DNA of 32,469 nucleotides, taken from the NCBI GenBank assembly GCA_022360875.1, contig JAKSBZ010000208.1, positions 1 to 32,469 on the forward strand. The letters are read 5' to 3'. Positions 22,883-30,087 of this stretch are shown here, piece by piece. The first letter of the stretch is position 1. The number at the start of each line of letters is the position of its first letter. The stretch comes from Cytophagales bacterium. GTDB lineage: Bacteria > Bacteroidota > Bacteroidia > Cytophagales > Cyclobacteriaceae. The notes beneath the pieces are model-generated. The model was given only the letters and a program-made list of their open reading frames with translations. It searched no databases and had not been told where the DNA came from. A program made the position numbers and the translations under genes.

Positions 22883-25711
22883 TTATCTCTTTTTAGAAAA
22901 CCTCCAGTAACGGTATCTTACTAAAACGGCCCCGCACAGCAAGCCCATTCCCAAAAGCAACCAGTAAACCGGTAGGCGGCGTTTTCTAAGCAAAGGTGCG
23001 TTATTTCCGGAAAGCTGCAGGTTTGCCCAATAGAAAGGGTTCAGACTTTTTACTCCGTGAGCCTCCTGGGCTTTCATAAAATCAATTTTTGCTTTCCATA
23101 ATGCTTCGGCTTTCCCCATCCCATCATTAAGATTTCGGTAAAACGCTTCAATAAGCTGTGCCGTGCTCTTGTCTTCGGCAACCCAGTGCGTAAAAAGCAC
23201 ATTGGACACGCCGGCTTGTTGAAATGCTCTGGACAGACTCATAATCCCCTCTCCTACCAGTAACTGGCCATTGCCGGTATTGCAGGCGCTTAAGGTCAGC
23301 AATAAGGTATTGTCGAGCTTTAAGTGCTGAATTTCGTGTGCATACAGCCTGTTTTTGTGCGTCAGGTCCTGGTTTGAAGGAAAAAATTGAATGTATGACA
23401 GATCCGGGTTGTTCTCAGAAGCTATGGCATGCGTGGCAAGGTGAATAATCGGAAACTCATCTGCCTTGTCCATAAAAAACTTTTTCGATGCCTGTTCGCC
23501 CAAAACTGGTTTTTCGCTAACGCTTTCAACTTCCTTTCTGGAATATGGAAGCGAGGCAAGTGCTCGGCGGGAATTCCGAAAAATTTCAAAAGGATAAGCT
23601 GACGGCGTACTTTGCCTTTTTTCGGCAAAAGGGGCCATTGCCAGCATGGGATTCATAGCTGACAGCCTTCGCTTATTATGCTGTGAGTGCATCCAAAGGC
23701 TTGCTGAAGGGGCGTAAAAAATAATCTGATCTTCGATCATATAGCGGCCGTCAGGTTTGCGAAGCACATCGAAAGGAATGTAGCTCAATTCCTGGTTCGG
23801 AGTAATCAGCAGGTTTTTGTAGTGAGCAATCCGGTGCGAAATAGGCTCAATGAGAAATCTGTACAGCTCGCGAGCCTGGCGTTTGCCGGAAAAGGCAAGC
23901 CTTCTGGACGTTTTCTGGTAAAGTGCCTGAAACACTTCCCGAAGATTTCTTCGAAAGCTTTCGTCGATTTTCAATTTTAAAAACTCCTGATGTTCAGCCG
24001 TTAGAAGCAATAAATATACATGCTTTTTTCCCAGGTGAAAGTCCAGATATGCCACCTTGCGGCGCTCAAGCTGAAAAAGAAAATCTTTTAGCTTCAGTTT
24101 GCAGTAGCGTGTTTTCTCCTGAGCATAGTTTCCATAGAGCAGCTGCAGATTGGTATCCAGCGAGTCGAGGCGCCGCTGTTTCTGCTCTGCCGACAGCGTT
24201 TCGTCCCACAGCGTCATCGATCGCTCTACAGCCAGCTCTTGATAGACTTTTTTTTGTGATTCTGAAAGAGCATCATCCAAATACAGCTTGTCCTGCAAGC
24301 GGGTAGCCTGATTCAAGTCCATTAGCCCCAGCACCTGTTCCAGAAGTTGCTGGCTGGGATGCTTTTGATAAATACTGTGCAAATGATGAAGAATTTCTTC
24401 ATGAAAGTGTGAGAAATCCATCAAGATACGGCTTTTGTCTTGCATGCTAACTGCGTACTGGCGGAACATCCACAGCATACGGTTTGTCTTTACATAGGAC
24501 TTTATAACAGCCTGGCGCAGAGAATCGGATTCGGGTGCTTGTTGGTACCGCGCCCACTGGAGCTGGGCATAGGCGTGATGCCACCGGATAAACAAAGAAT
24601 AATAAGTGGACTGCCAGCTGGCCGAGTTCAGTTCTGACTGGCTGAAAGCTTCTTTTAAAAAACGGTTTGCCTCTTCTATCGATTTCCGGTGAATCGCCAA
24701 ATGCGCCAGCTCAATTATAGCCTCTACTCTCCTGGCTTTGGAGAATTGCGAATTTCCGGCGCTCTGGTATACTTGCCGGAAACATTCCTCAGCCTCGGGG
24801 CATTTATCCATTGCCTGAAAAATGCGTCCTTTCTGCATAATGTTGTTGTACCAAAGAGACTGGTGCGTTGTCCCTCCCGATTTTTCGTAAACTTTTGCCA
24901 TAAGGCTGGCGAAATGAAGAGCAGAGTCGTATTGTTTAGTTTTGGTGTACAGCTTGGAGAATTCACGGTAGACATAGTAACGCGATACGCTGTTTAGCTG
25001 GAAGTCAGGCATCGAAGGATTCTCTCGAAGCAATTGATTCAGGATTCCTCTGGCCTCTTCCGGTTTATTCATTTCCAAGGCGTAGGAAACAAGGTTCAGC
25101 TGCATGCGGCCCAATCCAGAAAGAGTGGTATTGGTCTGAAGAGCGTACTGATAAGCTAGGCGGCCCATTTTGTAAGCCAGCTCATATTCTCTTTTTTTAA
25201 AAAAAATAATTCCCAGCAGATTGTAATGGTTGCGGTAATAATGCGCAGGGGTTCCCGGCCCCAGATAAGCGCTTTGTTTTGTAAGGTAATGATACACACT
25301 ATCCTGATTACCATTTTGGTAGTGGTAATACTGGTATGTGGAATAAAGCTGCAGCAAGGTTAGCGAATCGGTTAGCTCGTCCTTTTGCAACAGGCGGAGA
25401 TAACCTTGCAGATGTTTTCGCAGCACAGGCTCGCTGAGCTTCATGCAAACCTTGAGGCGGAAAACCCGCCCGTAAAAGTAGTGTTGTGCGGAGTCGGGTA
25501 GATGCTCAGGTTGGATTTTTTTGGCTAGCTTGGTTATGCGAAGCCAGTTTTTTTGTTCATGTGCCTCTCTTATTTCAGTTAAAAGATCGGCGTTTCTTTT
25601 TAGAAGATTCGAGTTGTTTTGACCGCAAAGCGGATACCTCAGGCACAGAATGCCCAAGAGCAATAATAAACAAGTTTTCAAGATAAGTCCCAAGTTATAG
25701 TCCAAGTTCAA
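22883..25711 (-). CDS. Exported TPR-CHAT caspase-like protein 2 (CHAT-2)
   Basis: The 942-aa paralogue of CHAT-1 starts at ATG 25711. Its N-terminus has a signal-peptide core (LILKTCLLLLLGILCL). Residues about 35-480 are TPR-like helices. The CHAT domain (about 620-900) keeps H761 in HLATHAIAS and C810 in TLSACNTG, followed by GEGIMSLSRAFQQAG and AEDKST. A C-terminal transmembrane helix (about 912-931, WLLLGMGLLCGAVLV) ends in a basic tail. Layout and length match CHAT-1 throughout, but the TPR part has diverged far more than the CHAT part, which suggests different signals feeding the same kind of protease. It is divergent from the second lipoprotein-sigma-membrane trio and convergent with the first, so either trio could be its partner. 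Substrate and activator are unknown. Confidence 0.93.
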   Translation of the reverse strand: MNLDYNLGLILKTCLLLLLGILCLRYPLCGQNNSNLLKRNADLLTEIREAHEQKNWLRITKLAKKIQPEHLPDSAQHYFYGRVFRLKVCMKLSEPVLRKHLQGYLRLLQKDELTDSLTLLQLYSTYQYYHYQNGNQDSVYHYLTKQSAYLGPGTPAHYYRNHYNLLGIIFFKKREYELAYKMGRLAYQYALQTNTTLSGLGRMQLNLVSYALEMNKPEEARGILNQLLRENPSMPDFQLNSVSRYYVYREFSKLYTKTKQYDSALHFASLMAKVYEKSGGTTHQSLWYNNIMQKGRIFQAMDKCPEAEECFRQVYQSAGNSQFSKARRVEAIIELAHLAIHRKSIEEANRFLKEAFSQSELNSASWQSTYYSLFIRWHHAYAQLQWARYQQAPESDSLRQAVIKSYVKTNRMLWMFRQYAVSMQDKSRILMDFSHFHEEILHHLHSIYQKHPSQQLLEQVLGLMDLNQATRLQDKLYLDDALSESQKKVYQELAVERSMTLWDETLSAEQKQRRLDSLDTNLQLLYGNYAQEKTRYCKLKLKDFLFQLERRKVAYLDFHLGKKHVYLLLLTAEHQEFLKLKIDESFRRNLREVFQALYQKTSRRLAFSGKRQARELYRFLIEPISHRIAHYKNLLITPNQELSYIPFDVLRKPDGRYMIEDQIIFYAPSASLWMHSQHNKRRLSAMNPMLAMAPFAEKRQSTPSAYPFEIFRNSRRALASLPYSRKEVESVSEKPVLGEQASKKFFMDKADEFPIIHLATHAIASENNPDLSYIQFFPSNQDLTHKNRLYAHEIQHLKLDNTLLLTLSACNTGNGQLLVGEGIMSLSRAFQQAGVSNVLFTHWVAEDKSTAQLIEAFYRNLNDGMGKAEALWKAKIDFMKAQEAHGVKSLNPFYWANLQLSGNNAPLLRKRRLPVYWLLLGMGLLCGAVLVRYRYWRFSKKR

Positions 25712-26141
25712 CTTTTAATGCATTTCGAATCCAAAACGCCCCGGAAAGCCAGATAGAGCTGATTCCGCCAAAGGGCAAGATCTCGCGTCTTCTCTGGCTT
25801 TTTTTCTTATTTATTATGCATCTTATTAGAATTCTTACCTCTGTAGGGCCCTTGTGATTTTAGTGCCGCTATAAGTGAGAAAGAGCAGAAAAAAAGAAGT
25901 GCTTTCAGTTTTTTTCCTTTCCGATGAGAAGCGCAAATATTGTGCAGGCTGTAGGGAGTCGGGATATCTTATTAACTATTCTTTGGAGGAAAACTGTTTT
26001 TGAAGACAAAAGAGCGGGCTATTAAGAACAGGTCTTGTATGTGTTCGACAGCCGATTTTCATTGAAAAAAAGAAAAAAACGGTTACAAGAAACCCTCTTT
26101 CGTACCAAGGGTCGAAATCAACAACTCAAAAACTCAAAATC
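25712..26141. promoter_or_regulatory. Divergent intergenic region between CHAT-2 and lipoprotein 2
   Basis: No gene is supported in these 430 bp. Close to CHAT-2, AAAGCCAGA (25745-25753) pairs with TCTGGCTTT (25793-25801), followed on the plus strand by a T-run, so the CHAT-2 leader contains a hairpin that would read as a terminator only on the opposite strand. Near lipoprotein 2, a short dyad TTTCG-ACC/GGT-CGAAA lies at about 26098-26116, followed by two AACTCAAAA repeats just before the ATG. Both starts probably lie behind promoters in this gap. Confidence 0.4.
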
Positions 26142-26666
26142 ATGAACAACAATCTGATAACAAAACTGTTATGGGTGCTTTTTACGTCCTTTTCTATCTT
26201 CTTCAACAGCTGCAGCGAGTCTTTCGACCCAATGGGATCTATGGAAGAATCATTAATCGTTCATTCGGACAATTTATCTGTCAAAAAATCCGGATATGCC
26301 ACACAGAGTGCAGGCGGTTTTTACTACCAATCCGGAACCTATTCGGTAAGCAGCGGCAATACGCCGACACTGGCTCCGATATTTGTAAATGTGGATCTGA
26401 GCGGCGCGCTGGTTCAATACGAATTATTTACACGGGGAGGCTCAAAGATTATGGACCTGAGCCATGGGGTGCTGGATCTGTCTTATTTGCAGTCGCAGGG
26501 GATATCAGGTAAGCTCACTGTATTGGCAACTGTTACTAAGAATGGCCAAGTAACCGTTTACGAACGCAAAGTAGAAATTCAGCTGCTTACGTCCGGAACT
26601 ACCAGCTACTCAGGAGGAGATGACGAAGATGATGAGGAAGAAGACAAAATTGTGATTTTATATTAA
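26142..26666 (+). CDS. Small lipoprotein 2 with acidic C-terminal tail
   Basis: The 174-aa protein has a lipoprotein signal ending FFNSC (Cys at about residue 24). A Ser/Gly/Thr-rich segment follows, then a beta-rich domain homologous to lipoprotein 1 (SKIMDLSHGVLDLSYL; QGISGKLTVLATV; GQVTVYERKVEIQ). It ends, like its paralogue, with an acidic run (GGDDEDDEEEDK) and a short hydrophobic terminus (IVILY). No database family is recognised by eye. The gene leads a second lipoprotein-sigma-membrane protein trio and is divergent from CHAT-2. The conserved acid-plus-hydrophobic end in two otherwise diverged proteins suggests a functional tail, perhaps a docking or recognition peptide. Export and lipidation are well supported; the role is inferred. 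Confidence 0.7.
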   Translation: MNNNLITKLLWVLFTSFSIFFNSCSESFDPMGSMEESLIVHSDNLSVKKSGYATQSAGGFYYQSGTYSVSSGNTPTLAPIFVNVDLSGALVQYELFTRGGSKIMDLSHGVLDLSYLQSQGISGKLTVLATVTKNGQVTVYERKVEIQLLTSGTTSYSGGDDEDDEEEDKIVILY

Positions 26667-26768
26667 ACTGCGGACTATTTACAAGCAGTTTATAACTGCA
26701 GCTGCACAGCAGCCGGAGTACCTTTTCACTGTAAATGGCGAATTAAATTATAGAAATATTGTATAACT

Positions 26769-26790
26769 TAATCCCTAACTAATCCCTCAC
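26769..26790 (+). repeat. Tandem 11-bp direct repeat just before sigma factor 2
   Basis: TAATCCCTAAC and TAATCCCTCAC follow each other without a gap, ending 4 bp before the ATG at 26795. The 11-bp period is about one helical turn, as for a regulator binding site, or it may be an element in the leader mRNA. It is not present upstream of sigma factor 1. Confidence 0.4.
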
Positions 26791-26794
26791 ACGC

Positions 26795-27442
26795 ATGAAC
26801 ATGTTAAGAAAAGTCGTCCGAAAGAAGCCTGAATGGAGCGACGAACAGCTTATCAACGCTATTGTCAGCCAGAAATCGATTCAAGAAGCCTATGTGTTCA
26901 TGATTCAGGAATATCAGCCTATGATTTATTCGCTGGTGCTGCAGAACAGCGGGCAAATTTCCGATGTCGAGGAGCTCTTTCAAGAAGGATTGCTCATTCT
27001 GCTTGAGTCTGTTCGGGAGGGCAAATTTCATCACAAATGTTCTCTGAAAACTTTCCTTTACGCCATTTGCCGCAACTTATGGTTAAAACAGCTGGGGCAC
27101 AAAAAACGCTATTTGCTAAAAGACACTCACGACGAATATACTCTGAATCAGTTTGGCTCGCTGGAACCCGAGCCGGTGCAGGAACCTGTCATGGAATTTC
27201 ACCGCGCCATCGACCAATTGCTGGCTAAACTGGGAGAACCCTGTTCGTCCATTCTTAAGGCTTTCTATTACGAGTCTTTGAAAATGTCCGAAATACTGCA
27301 GCGCTTCCGGGGGCGATTTTCCAATGAACAGAGCATGAGGAACAAAAAAAGAAAATGCATTATCAGTGCTCGGTCGCTCATGGAAAAAGACAAAGTGGTT
27401 GAACAGGCACTGCGACACCAATTAGAATTACAATACTCATGA
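26795..27442 (+). CDS. Sigma-70-family (ECF-type) RNA polymerase sigma factor 2
   Basis: The 215-aa paralogue of the factor at 21374 has region 2: IQEYQPMIYSLVLQNSGQIS, DVEELFQEGLLILLESV and SLKTFLYAICRNLWLKQL. Region 4 is again divergent, with AKLGEPCSSILKAFYYESLKM, then SEILQRFRGRFSNEQSMRNK. The two factors share the EYQPMI..LVL, FYAICRN/LYAICRN and EPCxSIL/DPCRSIL blocks, but their recognition helices differ, so their target promoters probably differ. It lies 128 bp after lipoprotein 2 and 20 bp before the membrane-protein gene, repeating the order of the first trio. Autoregulation through the tandem repeat just upstream is possible but unsupported. Confidence 0.9.
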   Translation: MNMLRKVVRKKPEWSDEQLINAIVSQKSIQEAYVFMIQEYQPMIYSLVLQNSGQISDVEELFQEGLLILLESVREGKFHHKCSLKTFLYAICRNLWLKQLGHKKRYLLKDTHDEYTLNQFGSLEPEPVQEPVMEFHRAIDQLLAKLGEPCSSILKAFYYESLKMSEILQRFRGRFSNEQSMRNKKRKCIISARSLMEKDKVVEQALRHQLELQYS

Positions 27443-27462
27443 ACGCTTAACATTTTTGAACT

Positions 27463-28170
27463 ATGAAAAAGGCCAACTGGGACTTACTCTTAAATGATCT
27501 TGAAGACTGTGTTCCTCTCAGTCAGCAAGAGCTACTCCAGGAACTGGAACACGACCGGGAGTTTCAGCTTAACCGTTTGGCGGTTCAAGAACTGAAACGA
27601 GCGGTATATCGTCGCCATGCCCGGGAAGATCTGAAGCGCTTGTATGCTCTGCACGTTCCGAATTCGGCAGAAGCTCCTATCCGCCGGCGCTACGCATCAG
27701 TGCTTTGGGCCGCTTGCGTGAGTCTGCTGTTGGTGTTTGGCAGTTTGTATTGGCTGGTTAGCCAGGATTTGTACAGCGATATGAACAGCGGGGTTGCCCA
27801 AAGCATTCTGCGCCGGTCCAACGGGAATCAGCTTTGGGAAGAAGCTTTTTTTCGCTCAGACTTTAAGCAAGTGATTGAACTGCTGGGATCACATAAATCT
27901 TTGGGTGAAAAAGAACGCATTCTGCTGAGTATAAGCTATCTGGAGTCTCGGCAAAGCGATAAGTCGTTGTTGCTGCTTCACGCTCCTATGAGCCAACAGT
28001 GGGAGGAATACAGGCAGTGGTTTTACGCAATGACTTTGTTGCGGGAAAGGCAGTTCGACGAGGCCTATGTGTCTTTGAAACAAATACGGAACAACTCCGA
28101 CCACACTTACTTCGAATGGGTAAGCGATTGGGATTTGCTGAGACTTCGCCTCCGGGCAATGCTTTATTGA
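27463..28170 (+). CDS. Single-pass membrane protein 2, putative anti-sigma partner
   Basis: The 235-aa protein has the same plan as its paralogue at 22036: a charged cytoplasmic helical N-terminus of about 76 residues, a transmembrane helix at about 78-99 (ASVLWAACVSLLLVFGSLYW) after the basic IRRRY, and a helical periplasmic region with TPR-like pairs (LWEEAFFRSDFKQVIELL; YRQWFYAMTLLRERQFDEAY). The latter segment closely parallels YRTWYLAMNHLRSGKKQEAY in paralogue 1, confirming duplication. It lies directly behind sigma factor 2 and is closed by a strong terminator. I see no ZAS or FecR motif, so the anti-sigma role rests on position and topology. Confidence 0.72.
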   Translation: MKKANWDLLLNDLEDCVPLSQQELLQELEHDREFQLNRLAVQELKRAVYRRHAREDLKRLYALHVPNSAEAPIRRRYASVLWAACVSLLLVFGSLYWLVSQDLYSDMNSGVAQSILRRSNGNQLWEEAFFRSDFKQVIELLGSHKSLGEKERILLSISYLESRQSDKSLLLLHAPMSQQWEEYRQWFYAMTLLRERQFDEAYVSLKQIRNNSDHTYFEWVSDWDLLRLRLRAMLY

Positions 28171-28192
28171 ATTTGGAAACCTGTAAATAATT

Positions 28193-28224
28193 CAAAGGCC
28201 GCGGTAACATTGCCGCGGCCTTTG
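28193..28224 (+). terminator. Rho-independent terminator after the second sigma module
   Basis: A perfect 12-bp stem, CAAAGGCCGCGG (28193-28204) and its complement (28213-28224), has an 8-nt loop and a T-containing 3' arm. It lies 22 bp after the stop at 28170. Its symmetry could also stop the convergent gene ending at 28328. Confidence 0.65.
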
Positions 28225-28327
28225 CTTTAAAATAATATCTTGTCCCATAGCCTGCGTGCCTTTTCAAGCTCGTTTTTTTGCAAATGATTTCTTTGCCGGC
28301 ACAAATACCCCTTTTTTTGTTTTTCGA

Positions 28328-29125
28328 TCAGGCGTTTGCCTGAGCCATGAAACCCGGAACTTCCATATAGTCCTGGTAAGTCTTTTCAAAGAGATCGGAA
28401 GCTTCGCTGGGCAGCCTCGCTCCAGCAGGCACCGAAAGATAGAAAGACAATCTGGTCTCCTGCCCTGAAAGCGGACTCAGTCCCACGTTCCTGAAACACA
28501 TTTTCCGATAAGGATGCATTTGCGTGTGCATTGGTGTAGGAAGAGCGCCTTTTGCCGAAGCAAGCAGCCAGTCCACCTGAGGACGATGGGGAAAGGAAAA
28601 GTAAATTTCTTCTACGCCCCGTTTACTTTTCCGAAGCCAAATTCCCGATTCTTCATGGGCCTTCATATAACGGAACAATCTCCGGCCAAGCGGCAGCAGG
28701 TCTCTGCACAGGTAATCCGACAATTCAGATTCTTTCAGGTCATCCATATGCAGGTATTCGCAATACTCAAAGGCTGTGTCGTCCTTCCAGCGGTACGACT
28801 GAATGGCGTTTTGCCCATGGTCATGTATAAACAAATACTTGTCGTCTTGGGTGCGGTAAGGAATTCTCAGCCCCTGATAAACGGCTGTGCCTATTGATTT
28901 TCGCTGGGCTTGCAAGACCTCTTTAGGGCTTCCTATGGTTTTAATGAATTTTTGAAAGCCCCGGTGGGCTTCCTGATCTTTATGGTAGACGTATAGAGTA
29001 GGTTTTCGTTCCAGTGTCAGGTGAGAGCGGCTAACCCGAAGGGCCCATTCAAAACTTTGAAAATTGGAGCTCTCGTAACCATGCAACTGGGCAAGTAAGC
29101 TCGCTGAGCTTTTCTCCTCTTTCAT
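28328..29125 (-). CDS. Hypothetical protein downstream of the gasdermin-like gene
   Basis: This is a 265-aa soluble-looking protein starting at ATG 29125 (MKEEKSSASLLAQL). An in-frame ATG at 29257 would add 44 residues of basic sequence read through a strongly structured leader, so I reject it. There is no signal peptide or transmembrane helix. Visible features are an N-terminal alpha/beta stretch (KPTLYVYHKDQEAH), an HDH motif in KYLFIHDHGQN, a helical middle with YCEYL and DYLCRDLLPLG, and a C-terminal beta part (CFRNVGLSPLSG; TRLSFYLSVPAG). I recognise no family and see no protease or nuclease motif. It follows the gasdermin-like gene on the same strand after 257 bp. If the two form one system, this protein may be the regulator, sensor or inhibitor of the pore-former; that is a guess from position. 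Confidence 0.8.
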   Translation of the reverse strand: MKEEKSSASLLAQLHGYESSNFQSFEWALRVSRSHLTLERKPTLYVYHKDQEAHRGFQKFIKTIGSPKEVLQAQRKSIGTAVYQGLRIPYRTQDDKYLFIHDHGQNAIQSYRWKDDTAFEYCEYLHMDDLKESELSDYLCRDLLPLGRRLFRYMKAHEESGIWLRKSKRGVEEIYFSFPHRPQVDWLLASAKGALPTPMHTQMHPYRKMCFRNVGLSPLSGQETRLSFYLSVPAGARLPSEASDLFEKTYQDYMEVPGFMAQANA

Positions 29126-29152
29126 GGTTGTTTGTTTTTGTGTAAATAAAAT

Positions 29153-29246
29153 CGCAGAGGCAAAATATTGCCTGCGGAAGCCGCCGGAAAGCTCTTTAAA
29201 GAGCAGCTTTTTCCGTCTTGCCTCTGTTTTCAGCGGCTCTTTTTTT
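29153..29246 (-). promoter_or_regulatory. Structured leader with mutually exclusive stems before the hypothetical gene
   Basis: Several inverted repeats overlap. GCGGCT (29233-29238) pairs with AGCCGC (29179-29184). TTGCCTCTG (29218-29226) pairs with CAGAGGCAA (29155-29163). The latter can instead form a local hairpin with TTGCCT (29168-29173). A compact hairpin at 29185-29215 has CGGAAA/TTTCCG arms around GCTCTTTAAAGAGC. The first two pairings cross, so they are alternatives or a pseudoknot. The element ends 27 bp before the ATG and may be an attenuator-like control. Confidence 0.4.
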
Positions 29247-29347
29247 GGGGGGATCACTCAAGGACTCATAATTTTTTACTGTTAAATCAAACATAGATTT
29301 TATGATCATGTGTGTGAGTAGTTTCGTGGAACAGTTTTAAAGAATAC

Positions 29348-29383
29348 GAAAAAGATCCGGATGCTTAAAAAAGAATTCCGGAT
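29348..29383 (-). terminator. Possible terminator at the end of the gasdermin-like gene
   Basis: CCGGAT (29378-29383) and ATCCGG (29355-29360) form a short stem overlapping the stop codon, followed on the minus strand by five T. The 17-nt loop makes it a moderate candidate. If active, the downstream gene would need its own promoter. Confidence 0.4.
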
Positions 29384-30087
29384 TAAAACAGATGTTCGCG
29401 GTCAGTCAGCAACTCGGTTTTTCGGAAATGGCCTTTATCGAAACACAATCGGTTAGCCATAACAGCTATGGGAAAAGGAGCGTTTCCACTATAGCTCATG
29501 TCCAGCTGGTGGTTTCCCGACAAATTGCATTTAAGTTTGCCCTGCCCCTTTTTGCTGGCCTCAGCGGCCTGGCTGTCGCTAAGCTGTTCATTGGTTTGTA
29601 TGCTGACCAGCAGTTTTTTCGCCTGCATAATGCCCGAGACGGCCAACAAGTCATTCCGGTTGGCTTCTCGCAGCAGCACCTGGTTCGGATAGCGGAAATC
29701 GGCTGACGAGAGAAAATCCTGGAGCTGACCGATAGGAATTTGCTGGGTAAAAGCATCCTGGTAACTGATGCTCAGACTCCGTCCGGACTGTATTACAGAT
29801 GAAAGATCGAAAGAGTCCAGCCCAATGGCATGAAGAATCTCCTGAAGCATGGAAATTCCCAGATTAAAGCTGTACTGGTCTTTGAGGTTAGAATTGACGT
29901 TGAGCGCCGGAGCTTCTACAGCCTGGAGTTTGGCGGAGCCCTGAAACACGTTTTGTAAATTTGTGTAGGCCAGCTGTGCATCGCTCAGGAATTTCTTAAT
30001 CCAGAGCTGTAAAAGCTTTTGGTCTCTTACAGGTCCCGAAATAAGGTCATAGCCCTGAGCCCTTAGTTCATGGGTGAGATTAGTCAT
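29383..30087 (-). CDS. Bacterial gasdermin-like pore-forming protein
   Basis: The 234-aa protein starts at ATG 30087 and has no signal peptide. By eye it follows the bacterial gasdermin pattern from end to end: an N-terminal helix with ELRAQGYDLISGP, a segment around FNLGISMLQEILHAIGLDSF, a beta stretch SLSISYQDA, LQDFLSSADFR, the strand LLAVSGIMQAKKLLVSIQTN, and the C-terminal core SYSGNAPFPIAVMANRLCFD with KGHF. Bacterial gasdermins are cytosolic until a caspase-like or other protease removes a short C-terminal peptide; they then form very large inner-membrane pores and kill phage-infected cells. Here only 13 residues follow the KGHF turn, so the usual 20-30-residue inhibitory tail seems missing, and no Cys lies near the N-terminus for acylation. 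Neighbours are an unknown gene downstream and two CHAT proteases within a few kilobases. Family call likely, not proven without a profile search. Confidence 0.7.
   Translation of the reverse strand: MTNLTHELRAQGYDLISGPVRDQKLLQLWIKKFLSDAQLAYTNLQNVFQGSAKLQAVEAPALNVNSNLKDQYSFNLGISMLQEILHAIGLDSFDLSSVIQSGRSLSISYQDAFTQQIPIGQLQDFLSSADFRYPNQVLLREANRNDLLAVSGIMQAKKLLVSIQTNEQLSDSQAAEASKKGQGKLKCNLSGNHQLDMSYSGNAPFPIAVMANRLCFDKGHFRKTELLTDREHLF

Noticed and set aside
15860..25711. Type III-E CRISPR (Craspase) locus
   Set aside because: TPR-CHAT proteins and sigma factors are present, but there is no gRAMP/Cas7-11, no adaptation gene and no array. The CHAT proteins carry signal peptides and C-terminal membrane anchors, unlike Csx29.
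29126..29257. Upstream start for the hypothetical gene giving a 44-residue N-terminal extension
   Set aside because: The extension is basic and reads straight through nested inverted repeats. MKEEKSS at 29125 is a more natural start.
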